Translations under genes and position numbers: made by a program
The notes under the pieces: model-generated
What the model saw: only the letters and a program-made list of their open reading frames with translations
Told to the model about the DNA's origin: nothing
Database searches by the model: none
Part shown: one piece after another, positions 8,480-17,455 of the stretch
Position numbering within the stretch: the first letter of the stretch is position 1
Layout of the letters: each line of letters opens with the position of its first letter
Source of the DNA: an uncultured Alphaproteobacteria bacterium
Lineage (GTDB): Bacteria > Pseudomonadota > Alphaproteobacteria > HIMB59
Assembly (NCBI GenBank): GCA_902557145.1
Contig: CACDYZ010000001.1
Coordinates: 116,612 to 180,611, forward strand
Direction of reading: 5' to 3'
DNA: 64,000 bases

Positions 8480-8631
8480 ATAATTTTTAACAGAACAACT
8501 ATTGCTAAAATAAAACCAAATACAATATCTACATATTTACCTTTCATCTTAAACATTAAGAAAAAAGAAAATAAAGCTAAGCTAATCACTATAATGCTTG
8601 CAAGATTTGCTACAAAAGAAGAGGGTTCCAT
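8473..8631 (-). CDS. Small two-helix membrane protein downstream of Anbu gene
   Basis: A 52-residue ORF missing from the track (ATG at 8631, TGA at 8473). It has two hydrophobic segments, FVANLASIIVISLALFSFF and YVDIVFGFILAIVVLL, separated by the basic hinge KMKGK. The ATG lies 3 bases after the stop of the proteasome-like gene, so the two are almost certainly cotranscribed. No family recognised; DUF-type small hydrophobic protein. Confidence 0.6.
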   Translation of the reverse strand: MEPSSFVANLASIIVISLALFSFFLMFKMKGKYVDIVFGFILAIVVLLKIIY

Positions 8632-8634
8632 ATC

Positions 8635-9360
8635 TTAATCTTCCCATTTAAAGCGATCGAAAGATTTAAAAATTTCAAATATGCCTTTTTCCCATTGTTT
8701 TGAAATATATTGATAATCCTCATCATTGATTTCAAGAGACTGCCGATAAACTATTTTTGATAAATTATTTTTATAAACCACCAAGTCGATAGGTGGGCCG
8801 ACAGATAAATCTGCTTTCATTGTGCTATCCATACTTATCAATGCGCACCTGGCAGCATCACCTAAATAGGTATCTGACTTTACTACTCTATCTAATATGG
8901 GTTTGCCGTACTTAATTTCCCCAATTACAAGATAGGGTTTGAACTCACTAGACTTAATAAAATTTCCTTGAGGATAAACCAAATAAAGATCTGATTCTTG
9001 ATTTTGTATATGCCCACCAACAATAAATGTTGATCCTAACTCCAGAGTTACCTGATTTATGCCATCTGGAGAAGAGTGTTGAACTGTCAGTCTTCCAATA
9101 TATTTTGCAATTTCATTGAGGTTGTAAAGATTATTTAAATTATTCCCATTAGTGGGGTCTTCTAAGTCTTTACTAATTGAATTAAAAACAGCTTGAGATG
9201 TTGCCAAATTACCAGATGTTAAAATAACAATATTTCTATCAATACCATTGTGGACATACATTTTTGTGTAAGAGTTATAATTATCTAAACCCGCATGTGT
9301 CCTTCTATCTGAGGCAAAAACCATTCCTTCATTAACTTTAATACCCACACAATAGGTCAT
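8635..9360 (-). CDS. Proteasome-type peptidase, Anbu (ancestral beta subunit)
   Basis: A 241-residue protein whose N-terminus MTYCVGIKVNEGMVFASDRRTHAG matches Anbu/BPH-type Ntn-hydrolases: after removal of the initiator Met the catalytic residue is Thr2, with Asp and Lys equivalents in ASDRRT and in the early strand region. Further family features are LTSGNLATSQAV and a GDAARCALISMDSTM segment. Anbu assembles into a self-compartmentalising particle; its substrates are unknown. In other bacteria it sits with a circularly permuted ATP-grasp, an alpha-E (DUF403) and a transglutaminase-like gene. Only the ATP-grasp is here, divergently transcribed. Confidence 0.9.
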   Translation of the reverse strand: MTYCVGIKVNEGMVFASDRRTHAGLDNYNSYTKMYVHNGIDRNIVILTSGNLATSQAVFNSISKDLEDPTNGNNLNNLYNLNEIAKYIGRLTVQHSSPDGINQVTLELGSTFIVGGHIQNQESDLYLVYPQGNFIKSSEFKPYLVIGEIKYGKPILDRVVKSDTYLGDAARCALISMDSTMKADLSVGPPIDLVVYKNNLSKIVYRQSLEINDEDYQYISKQWEKGIFEIFKSFDRFKWED

Positions 9361-9434
9361 AATTTAATTAAATAGCTTATTTCAAAAAAATACAAACGAA
9401 TATTTACATATTAGCAATCTAAACAATGCATAAC

Positions 9435-9453
9435 CAGTAATTGGCAATTACTG
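9435..9453. promoter_or_regulatory. 19-bp perfect palindrome between Anbu and ATP-grasp genes
   Basis: CAGTAATTG-g-CAATTACTG, 9-base arms around a single central base, lies in the 105-base gap between the two divergent genes, 12 bases before the GTG start of the ATP-grasp gene. A symmetric site of this size between divergent promoters is what an HTH dimer operator looks like. It is too tight to form a useful RNA hairpin loop. No regulator gene is adjacent. Confidence 0.55.
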
Positions 9454-9465
9454 TATTTTCTAAAT

Positions 9466-10911
9466 GTGTCTATAAGCTGGAACAACTATAACTCTAAAAA
9501 TAGTTACGATGAGTATCTTACACCTGATAGAAAACTCAGAAAAGAAGCAAAAGTAATTTCAAAAATATTAAATAACTATTCAAGTAAAGATTTAGCTAGT
9601 ATCGAAAACAATTGTCAAAGTACTATTAGTTCCCGGGGTATTAATTTCAAAGTTTACTCCGCTGATAAAAAAGCTGCAGAAGAAAAAAAATGGCCTTTAG
9701 ATATTATTCCAAGAATAATATTAAGATCACAGTGGCTTAAAGTAAGAAAAGGGCTAATTCAAAGATGTAAGGCCTTAAACCTTTTTATAAATGATGTTTA
9801 TAATGACAAAAAAATTTTTAAGGATAAAGTTTTACCTTATGATTTAGTTTTTGACTCAAAAAATTATTTAAAACAATGTGAAGGATTAAAACCTAAAAGA
9901 AAAATTTGGTCTCATATTTCTGGAATAGATTTAATTCGAAATATTAATGGTGAGTTCCTGGTGTTAGAGGATAATTTACGAGTTCCTTCGGGAGTGTCTT
10001 ACATGTTAGAGAATAGAATGGTAATGAGTGAGGTTTTTCCAGAGCTATTTACACGTTATAGAGTTTCTTCCATCAATCAGTATTGCAATAGATTATACCA
10101 TTGTATGTTAGATGCTATTCCTTACAAAAAAAATAACCCAACTATGGTCGTACTTACTCCTGGCGTCTACAACTCTGCTTATTTTGAACATTCTTTTTTA
10201 GCTCAACAAATGGGAATAGCATTGGTGGAGGGAAAGGATTTATATGTGGAAAATGATAAAGTTTATGTAAAGACAGTTAAAGGAGGATTAAGGGTAGATT
10301 GCATTTATAGAAGAATTGATGATATTTTTTTAGATCCTAAAACTTTCTACAAAGAGTCACTTTTAGGAGTTGCTGGTTTGTATAAATCTTATAGTAAAGG
10401 AAACGTTGGTCTTATCAACGCCCCTGGAAGTGGAGTGGCTGATGATAAAGTTATTTATTCTTATGTTCCAAAAATTATTAAATATTACTTAGATGAAGAC
10501 CCTAAACTCAATCAAGTGGAGACTTTTTTGTGTAATGATAAAAAACAAAGAGACCATGTCATATCAAATTTATCAAAAATGATTGTTAAACCTGCAGATG
10601 GGTCAGGTGGTTACGGAATTTTAGTAGGACCCAAAGCCACAAAATCAGAACGAGATTCATACGCGAGAAAGATACTACATAGTCCTAGAAATTATATTGC
10701 TCAACCTTTGGAAATTTTATCGACCACACCTACGCTTCAAGGAAATTCCATAGAACCAAGACATCAAGATTTAAGACCCTTTATATTATCTGGTAAAGAG
10801 ACTTATGTAACTATGGGAGGTTTAACAAGAGTTGCCCTAAAAAAAGGAAGCACCATTGTGAATAGTTCTCAAGGTGGAGGCTCTAAAGACACTATGGTAG
10901 TTGAGGATTAG
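9466..10911 (+). CDS. Circularly permuted ATP-grasp type 2 protein
   Basis: A 481-residue member of the DUF404/DUF407 (CP_ATPgrasp) family, close to full length for the family. Recognisable segments are DGVY-equivalent INDVYNDKKIF, GIDLIRNINGEFLVLEDNLRVPSGVSYMLENR, VVLTPGVYNSAYFEH, and the ATP-binding GSGGYGILVGP near residue 385, then PRHQDLRPFILSG. These proteins are thought to ligate amino acids or small peptides. The chosen start is GTG at 9466; an ATG two bases earlier is out of frame. The gene partners the divergent Anbu gene. Confidence 0.88.
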   Translation: MSISWNNYNSKNSYDEYLTPDRKLRKEAKVISKILNNYSSKDLASIENNCQSTISSRGINFKVYSADKKAAEEKKWPLDIIPRIILRSQWLKVRKGLIQRCKALNLFINDVYNDKKIFKDKVLPYDLVFDSKNYLKQCEGLKPKRKIWSHISGIDLIRNINGEFLVLEDNLRVPSGVSYMLENRMVMSEVFPELFTRYRVSSINQYCNRLYHCMLDAIPYKKNNPTMVVLTPGVYNSAYFEHSFLAQQMGIALVEGKDLYVENDKVYVKTVKGGLRVDCIYRRIDDIFLDPKTFYKESLLGVAGLYKSYSKGNVGLINAPGSGVADDKVIYSYVPKIIKYYLDEDPKLNQVETFLCNDKKQRDHVISNLSKMIVKPADGSGGYGILVGPKATKSERDSYARKILHSPRNYIAQPLEILSTTPTLQGNSIEPRHQDLRPFILSGKETYVTMGGLTRVALKKGSTIVNSSQGGGSKDTMVVED

Positions 10912-10923
10912 TAATTTTAAATT

Positions 10924-11391
10924 TTATTTAGGAATTAACACTCTGTTAGTTAAGTGAATAACACCTTTAGAGAACTTAATATTAGATTCTACAACTTCAG
11001 CACCATTCACATACAAAATTCCGTTAGTTTTTTTAATTTCTAAATCTAAGCCATTAATTGATTTTGTGTTGATCGTATCTTCAACATTTTCAGTAGTAAA
11101 TTCACCTACAACAAAATGAAAATTTATTAAACTTTGAAGTTGATGTTTATTTTTTTCTTTTAAATATCCATAGTAAGTTTTTGCACTTAAAGCAGCAAAG
11201 GCATCATCTAAAGGAGCAAATAATGTCAGGTTATCATAGTCTAATAAGTTGTTTGAAAGTTCAGAAGCAATAACAAGTTCATTTAATTTTTGTAATCTTT
11301 GATTATCAGATATTAAGTCAACAATATTTCTTTCGCTGGCATTTACAAAAGAGAATATAAATAATAAAGATAGTGAAAAAATTTTGATCAT
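10924..11391 (-). CDS. Secreted fasciclin (FAS1) domain protein
   Basis: A 155-residue protein with a signal peptide (IFSLSLLFIFSFVNA) and one FAS1 domain: LTLFAPLDDAFAAL is the H1 box and INFHFVVGEF plus KGVIHLTNRVLIP the H2 box at the C-terminus. FAS1 domains mediate adhesion to surfaces or matrix. The gene start overlaps the end of the upstream FG-GAP/ASPIC gene by 4 bases, so both are in one operon and both products are exported, which suggests a joint role at the cell surface. Confidence 0.9.
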   Translation of the reverse strand: MIKIFSLSLLFIFSFVNASERNIVDLISDNQRLQKLNELVIASELSNNLLDYDNLTLFAPLDDAFAALSAKTYYGYLKEKNKHQLQSLINFHFVVGEFTTENVEDTINTKSINGLDLEIKKTNGILYVNGAEVVESNIKFSKGVIHLTNRVLIPK

Positions 11392-12839
11392 GTTGATTGT
11401 TTTACGATGATCGTTTCATTTAGATTTTTCACATCAAACAAATCCTCATCACCGTTAGTCCATTTAACTTTAAATTTAAATTCTGTTTCATTTTCTCTTA
11501 TCCCATAGTGAGCTACTGGCTCCATTTGACAAAGATATCCAGATCCAGCATCAATTGTTTTAGAGTGCTCTCTTTTATTTGTTATTAGCGTAACTGTTGC
11601 CCCTCTTGCAGGTGCCCCATGCATATTTAAAGGTCTTATCCTCAAATAAGACGTTTTTTCCTCTGAATTAAATTTAAATAGTGAGAGTGGTTGTAATCCT
11701 GACTCACCATGTGAAATAAGAAGTTCAAGTAAACCGTCATTATCTATATCAGCAACCGCAGCGCCAGTTCCAAGTCCTTTTGGTTCTAAAGCATTGTTTA
11801 GTTTAATTTCCTGAAACACACCATTCTCAACTATTTTGAATAATTTGTTAGGTTCGCCAATATTATTTAAAAAAACTTCATCGTAACCATCATTATCGAA
11901 ATCTGCAGAAATCACAGTTCTTATTCTTGAAGGTTCATCAAAAGAGGGAACAGCTATATCTTTAAATTTATAATCATCATAAACATAAGCTCTGTGATAA
12001 CCACCCCAGTTACCGTTTAGTATATCCAGCCTTCCTCTATATAAGATATCAGATAATGCTGTGCCTCGACCATTTTGATAGATATCTCTAACATTCATTT
12101 GACCTGCAACATCCAAAAATTTTCCTTCTTTATTAAAATATAAAAAATTTGGACCTCTTTCATTGGCTGCAAAAATATCCATTTGATCTGATATTATATG
12201 CCCAGCAACTACAGCTCTCCCACCTGTTATTTCATCTAACTTAAGGCTTTCAGCTAAGTCTACTACTCTGTCTTCAATATACTCATAAAAACGAGTAGGG
12301 CCTCCATAGTTAGCAACATAAATTCCATAATTACCTTTACCCTCTCTATCAACACAAACAACTGATCGACCAGCAGTTAAATTTAATTCATCTTGATTAA
12401 TGTCTTTTTCAAACAAGTCCTCAATATTTTTATTTACAAGTTTTAATAATCTATCAGAGTACATTTTTTGGCCACTGTATGTATCGGTATTCAAAAAATA
12501 TATTTCTTCATGACCATCTCTATCGATATCACATGCAGCGACTCCTATAGTGGACCTGTTGAAGTCACTAAAAATATTTTCTTTAATTTTATTTTGAAGA
12601 CTGTTTCCATTGTAACCTAGAGCGAGATTTTCATATCCAAAACCTGTAACTATAAACTCATCTGCCCCATCATTATCAAAATCTGTAACTGCAACACCAT
12701 AGCTCAATCTTGGTTTTTGGTCAGGAAGAAGATTACTTATATCTATAAAAAAACTTTTTTCAGCAAATGATGACATAGAATAAAAAGCAATAAATACGAA
12801 ATATGAAAATTTAGCAAGTTTCATACATTTATTACTCAA
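11388..12839 (-). CDS. Secreted FG-GAP repeat / ASPIC-UnbV domain protein (CRTAC1-like)
   Basis: A 483-residue protein with a signal peptide; the better start may be the second Met (position 12824), which gives MKLAKFSYFVFIAFYSMSSFA. The body has repeated FG-GAP/VCBS-type calcium-binding loops (DFDNDGADE, DIDRDGHEE, DFDNDGYDE, DIDNDGLLE), predicting a seven-bladed propeller. The C-terminal 90 residues are an ASPIC/UnbV domain with RGATVTL, GSGYLCQMEPVAHYGI and KVKWTNGDED. Such proteins are exported and thought to bind calcium or surfaces. Operon with the FAS1 gene (4-base overlap). Confidence 0.9.
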   Translation of the reverse strand: MSNKCMKLAKFSYFVFIAFYSMSSFAEKSFFIDISNLLPDQKPRLSYGVAVTDFDNDGADEFIVTGFGYENLALGYNGNSLQNKIKENIFSDFNRSTIGVAACDIDRDGHEEIYFLNTDTYSGQKMYSDRLLKLVNKNIEDLFEKDINQDELNLTAGRSVVCVDREGKGNYGIYVANYGGPTRFYEYIEDRVVDLAESLKLDEITGGRAVVAGHIISDQMDIFAANERGPNFLYFNKEGKFLDVAGQMNVRDIYQNGRGTALSDILYRGRLDILNGNWGGYHRAYVYDDYKFKDIAVPSFDEPSRIRTVISADFDNDGYDEVFLNNIGEPNKLFKIVENGVFQEIKLNNALEPKGLGTGAAVADIDNDGLLELLISHGESGLQPLSLFKFNSEEKTSYLRIRPLNMHGAPARGATVTLITNKREHSKTIDAGSGYLCQMEPVAHYGIRENETEFKFKVKWTNGDEDLFDVKNLNETIIVKQST

Positions 12840-12882
12840 TATCCTATGATCTAGATTTCAATCACACCTGTAATTATGAAAT

Positions 12883-13620
12883 ATGCAACCTGCTCAGTTT
12901 TCTTTAGAATTTTACAAATATCAAGCTCTCATTATCATCCCATTATTCATTTCAATTTTTTTTAGCTCATTACAGGCTAATGAAAATACAATCAAAAATG
13001 AGGAATATTACTATGAAACATTGAGAGTTAATTGGGGAGATATGTTTCCAGACGGTAACAGAAATGCTGCGGGACCAAAGTTTTTTAAGTATCTAATTGA
13101 CCAAGACCTCGATTTTAATGATTTTGTGGAATTCAATAAACGATATTGCCCAGTATCTGGCTCACTCATTCGACCAGGGTCTGCTCCAGATTTTATCAGT
13201 ATGCTTGAAGAGTCTACTAATAATAAAACTTGTGGGTATATGTATCGCTGCTGTTGGCCCTGTACTTGTGACTCAATGAAATATGCAAAGGCCATGAATA
13301 TCTCACATGTATTTAAAGGTGTTGAAGAGCAATTTACTGTTATGACAATTGATAATCCCTGCGGTAAAGAGGAATTTCCTTTAGAAGTGAATCGTGATTA
13401 TTTTTGCAATGGTGAAGAAATGAATATGAATCAAGTGTTTGCAGTTGATGAAAAAATGGTTATTGGTTTTTTACATAACCCCACTAGTTGTAGTAGTAGT
13501 GATCTTTTAGCCATAAATAGTCATCCTGTTATTGGAGAGCAATGTAAGGTAAGGAACTCCACAAAAGAAGAGGAATTAATATCAGGTATGGGTGATATTT
13601 TTATAAAATTGTCTAAATAA
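12883..13620 (+). CDS. Cys-rich exported protein, unknown
   Basis: A 245-residue protein with an N-terminal hydrophobic segment (ALIIIPLFISIFFSSLQA), which should act as signal peptide or anchor. The mature part has about a dozen cysteines, among them RYCPVSGS and a dense cluster CGYMYRCCWPCTCD near residues 117-131, then NPCG, YFCNG, TSCSS and EQCK. That density in an exported protein suggests disulfides or a metal site. No family recognised. It is divergent from the ASPIC/UnbV gene with a 43-base gap, so it may share control with that operon. Confidence 0.72.
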   Translation: MQPAQFSLEFYKYQALIIIPLFISIFFSSLQANENTIKNEEYYYETLRVNWGDMFPDGNRNAAGPKFFKYLIDQDLDFNDFVEFNKRYCPVSGSLIRPGSAPDFISMLEESTNNKTCGYMYRCCWPCTCDSMKYAKAMNISHVFKGVEEQFTVMTIDNPCGKEEFPLEVNRDYFCNGEEMNMNQVFAVDEKMVIGFLHNPTSCSSSDLLAINSHPVIGEQCKVRNSTKEEELISGMGDIFIKLSK

Positions 13621-13634
13621 ACAGAATTTAATTA

Positions 13635-14117
13635 TTAATATTTAGATTTTATACCTGGACACTCGTCCATAAGATCGTACATTGCATTTTCAAATCTAGA
13701 GATATCAACTAATATTGGAAAAAATATTGTTGTACTTGGCCCAGGTTCTAAACCGAAAATCCAAAGACCTTCTGTGGCATCTACTCCATCAGCATCATAT
13801 GCATATAGTTCCTGAACACCAACTTCGCCATTTAAAATAAAATATTCTCTACCGTCTTCACCTATCTGACTTGCTGCTGAATTCCATAATGCTTTATTGA
13901 AATCATAAATTGCAATAAGGTTTAAATCCCCAAAAGGTTGGACATAAGTTGTTACACAATCATCAATTTCATATTCATTTGTAACAAGGCCCCATCCACT
14001 ATCACCACCGAGCATAAATCCAAGAGCATCATGAACAACCTGTTCATTTACTCTAGAAAAGGAATTGCTGTAAGTAAAAGAGAAAAAAGCAATCAAGACT
14101 AATATTTTTTTAAACAT
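13635..14117 (-). CDS. Secreted hypothetical protein, 160 residues
   Basis: An N-terminal signal peptide (ILVLIAFFSFTYSNSFS) precedes a small acidic domain with ALGFMLGGDSGWG, two cysteines (EIDDC and DECPG, a possible single disulfide) and a DADGVDATEG acidic loop that could bind a divalent ion. No family recognised. It converges on the Cys-rich exported protein gene with a 14-base gap, and is followed on its own strand by smaller genes. Confidence 0.68.
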   Translation of the reverse strand: MFKKILVLIAFFSFTYSNSFSRVNEQVVHDALGFMLGGDSGWGLVTNEYEIDDCVTTYVQPFGDLNLIAIYDFNKALWNSAASQIGEDGREYFILNGEVGVQELYAYDADGVDATEGLWIFGLEPGPSTTIFFPILVDISRFENAMYDLMDECPGIKSKY

Positions 14118-14123
14118 ATCAAC

Positions 14124-14306
14124 TTAATGTATCAAGTAATAATCAGCATAAATTACAGTATTACTACCATCTAATCTATATTTTTTTACTAACTTGATAG
14201 ACTTATATTTTTTACGTAACTTTTTTAATTCAAGAGATGCTTCTCTTCTGTATTTTCTATTTTTCCACCAAGAAGTATTGCCCACTTCTAGAGTAACAAT
14301 TTTCAT
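14124..14306 (-). CDS. Small basic hypothetical protein, 60 residues
   Basis: The ATG follows directly after the stop codon of the upstream membrane protein gene and the stop is 6 bases before the secreted protein gene, so it fits an operon. The sequence is very basic in the middle (WWKNRKYRREASLELKKLRKKY) and ends in a short strand-rich segment. No family recognised. The spacing makes translation plausible, but with 60 residues the evidence is moderate. Confidence 0.5.
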   Translation of the reverse strand: MKIVTLEVGNTSWWKNRKYRREASLELKKLRKKYKSIKLVKKYRLDGSNTVIYADYYLIH

Positions 14307-14720
14307 CTAGAGAACTGTTTCTGCTTTTAAAATATCTAGGATCAACATAAATGTAAAATAACCAGCATTTATAAAAACAATAAAGCTAAACATGTAAATT
14401 ATTTCTTTTGATATATTCTCACCCACAAAGTTTGGAAAAAAATATTTTCCTAATAGAAAGCTAATTTCTGAGTAAATAACAGTAATTGTTGCAGCTATAA
14501 ATAAAACATAAGTAAATTTTCCAAAAAAATTTACAACTAATAAACTTGATAAGGTAATTAATAATAAAAAAAGTGAAGAATAGATTGACAAATTTGAAAT
14601 AGATAATTTTTTCTTATAAATTTTTCTCGTCAAGAGTAGTAAGAAAAAAATAACCGTTAAAATAGAAGAAACTAAAAAAATCTTTGTATTATATAAAGAG
14701 TCTGAAAAAAAAATGTCCAA
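14307..14720 (-). CDS. Four-helix membrane protein, hypothetical
   Basis: A 137-residue protein with four predicted membrane helices (about residues 14-29, 41-62, 66-84 and 107-130) and short basic loops. No conserved motif that I can name. It starts 4 bases after the stop of a 30-residue membrane peptide gene and abuts the next small gene with no gap, which places it inside a run of small genes downstream of clpB. Confidence 0.65.
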   Translation of the reverse strand: MDIFFSDSLYNTKIFLVSSILTVIFFLLLLTRKIYKKKLSISNLSIYSSLFLLLITLSSLLVVNFFGKFTYVLFIAATITVIYSEISFLLGKYFFPNFVGENISKEIIYMFSFIVFINAGYFTFMLILDILKAETVL

Positions 14721-14724
14721 AAAA

Positions 14725-14817
14725 TTATTTTTTTCTAATTTTTCTTATAGTCATAACGGAAAGATACAAAACAAAGAAAATTAAAGCGAAAGCTCCAATT
14801 AAAAATATCCACTTCAT
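14725..14817 (-). CDS. Single-helix 30-residue membrane peptide
   Basis: An ORF too short for the track. The product is a hydrophobic helix (WIFLIGAFALIFFVLYLSV) followed by a basic tail (RKIRKK), the layout of a type I/II single-span membrane peptide. The stop is 4 bases before the next membrane protein's ATG, which is the main support. The ribosome-binding site is weak (AGAG next to the ATG). Confidence 0.4.
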   Translation of the reverse strand: MKWIFLIGAFALIFFVLYLSVMTIRKIRKK

Positions 14818-14852
14818 CTCTAAATTATACTAATTTTATTTTAAGTTGGAAG

Positions 14853-17430
14853 TTATGATCTTAAAACCTTGAGGTTTTTATTAGCAACTGATAAGCCGTA
14901 TTTATCTTTAGTAAAAATTAATTTATCTGGAATATTCTCACCAATATCTAATATTACCTCTGACAGAGGATTTAAAACCTCATCTTGTAATAATCTTTTT
15001 AAAGGTCTTGCACCGAACAGCGGATCAAAACCCTTTTCTTTAAGATAGTCAAGGGCTTCATCGGTAAAACCGATAGATATCCCTTTAGAGGAAATTCTTT
15101 TTTCAATTAATTGAATTTGATTATTTAAAATCGAACTTATATTTTCTTTTGTTAATTTGTTAAATAAAATTATGTCATCAATTCTATTTAAAAATTCTAG
15201 TCGAAAATGATTTTTAAGTTCTTCGAGAGCTAAATTTTTCTTAGTCGTATAGTCAAAATTATCATCAATAGGTATTTGTGAACCAATATTGGATGTCATA
15301 ACAATAAGTGTATTTTTAAAATTCACTATTTTACCTTTTGAGTCAGTTAACCTACCATCATCAAGAATTTGTAATAATATATTAAACACATCAGGGTGTG
15401 CTTTTTCAATTTCATCAAATAAGATTACTTGATAAGGACGCCTTCTGACAGAGTCTGTAAGTTTTCCACCATCATCGTAACCGACATACCCTGGGGGAGA
15501 ACCTATCAACTTACTAACTGAGTGTTTTTCCATATATTCAGACATATCAAGCCTTAGCATTTGTTTTTCATTATCAAAAACGTACTCTGCTAAAGCTTTT
15601 GATAATTCCGTTTTTCCAACACCTGTTGGACCTAAAAAAAGAAAAGAACCAAGGGGTTTATCTGGATCTTGAAGACCCGCTTTTGAAATTTTAATAGCTT
15701 TAGAGACCTTCTCAATTGCATCTTGTTGTCCAATGACCCTTTTTTCTAAGAGTTTTTCAATATGTATTAATTTATCTTTTTCTCCACCAATAAGTTTTTC
15801 TAAGGGAATACCTGTCCATTTAGAGACTACACTTGCAATATCTTCAGCATTTATCACTTCATTTATAATGGTAGCCTGCTCTTTTTGATTTAATTCCTCA
15901 TATTCTTTTTCAAGACTTGGAAGTAAGCCATACATAAGTTCGCTTGCTTTTGTCAAATCCCCAGTTCTTTGAGCACTCTCAAGGTCTTCTTTTGCTTGAT
16001 CAATTCTTTCATTAAGATTTCTTTTTGTATCTAAAATCTTTTTTTCTGACTCCCAAGTACTATTAAGTACATTTAGTTTTTCTTGTATATTTGATATTTG
16101 AGTATCAATTTGCTCATTTTTTTTATCATCTTTATCATTTTCTTTAGAGAGTACGTTTTTTTTCCATTTGAAGCTTGATAAGATCCCGGTCTAATTGATC
16201 AATTTCTTCAGGTTTACTATCAATTTCCATTTTAACTTTGCTTGCTGCTTCGTCCATTAAATCAATGGCTTTATCAGGAAGAAAACGGTCAGTGATGTAA
16301 CGATCAGACAATTGAACTGAAGATAAAATAGCCTCATCACTAATTCTAATCCCGTGATGAATTTCATACTTTTCTTTCAAACCTCTCAAAATAGCTACTG
16401 CGTCGGTAGAAGAGGGCTCGTTAACAAATACTGGTTGAAAGCGCCTTGTCAAAGCTGCATCTTTCTCAAAGTATTTTTTATATTCATCAAGTGTTGTGGC
16501 TCCAACACAATGTAATTCACCTCGTGCTAATGCGGGTTTTAACATATTTGAAGCATCCATTGCACCGTCTGTCTTTCCAGCACCAACAAGTGTATGAATT
16601 TCATCAATAAATAAAATAATTGAACCATTTTGTTTATGAATTTCCTTTAAAACGTTCTGAAGTCTCTCTTCAAACTCTCCACGATATTTTGCTCCAGCAA
16701 GTAATAAACCAAGGTCAAGTATACGAATAACTTTATTCTCTAAAGATCGTGGAACGTCTTTGTTCACTATTCTTTGAGCTAAACCCTCAATCAAGGCAGT
16801 TTTACCTACACCTGGGTCACCAATTAGTATTGGATTATTTTTAGTTCTTCTTGATAAGACTTGAATGGTTCTTCGAATTTCCTCATCTCTTCCAATAACA
16901 GGATCTAATTCTCTATTCTGTGCTTTTTGAGTAACGTTAATAGTATACTTTTCTAATGCATTAAAATTATCATCAGAGTTTTCGCTGTCAGATTTTCCAT
17001 CTTTTCTAAATTCTTCTATTTTAGCTTTGACAGAGGAGTGACTCAGACCATTTTTTTTTAATATACTTTCAATTTGATTATCTGATTTAATACAACTTAA
17101 AAATAAAGTATCAATTGATACAAAACTATCTTGATTTGTTTTTGCTATTTTTTCTGCACTTTCAAATAATATTAATAATTTAGGATCAGCATAAATTTGG
17201 CTAGAGGTTGAGCTATTTACTGGCTCTTTTGAAAGCAATTCAGAAATATTTTTTTTAATGTTATCTATATTAATTTTCTCAAAAATTTTAATTATAATTT
17301 CATGATTAGAATTTAATAATTCACTTATAATATGAATAGGAGCAATCTTTTGATGTTTTTTGCCTAATGCCAAATTTTGTGCAGAATTAATTATTTTTTT
17401 TGAACTATTAGTATATTTTTCAAAATTCAT
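14853..17430 (-). pseudogene. clpB: ClpB disaggregase, split by a single-base frameshift
   Basis: Two adjacent ORFs together make a full-length ClpB (about 860 residues). ORF 16144-17430 has the N-domain ([13 protein letters not shown]), NBD1 with Walker A GDPGVGKT and [19 protein letters not shown], and the start of the M-domain, then stops after QMEKKRTL. The other frame carries the rest of the M-domain coiled coil, NBD2 with GPTGVGKTE and the GARPLKR C-domain. The frames join if one A is removed from the A8 run at 16156-16163, giving [11 protein letters not shown]. The track start at 17508 is too early; MMNFEKY at 17433/17430 fits the family. ClpB rescues aggregated protein with DnaK. Sequencing error, real mutation and slippage rescue are all possible. 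Confidence 0.9.
16156..16163 (-). other. A8 homopolymer at the clpB frameshift
   Basis: Eight consecutive A on the coding strand (T8 on +). Read with eight, translation ends at CGT ACT CTC TAA; read with seven, it continues as AAC GTA CTC TCT into the downstream ClpB frame. The position is within the non-catalytic M-domain coiled coil. Confidence 0.9.
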
Positions 17431-17455
17431 CATATAATTTATTTGGTTATAATTT

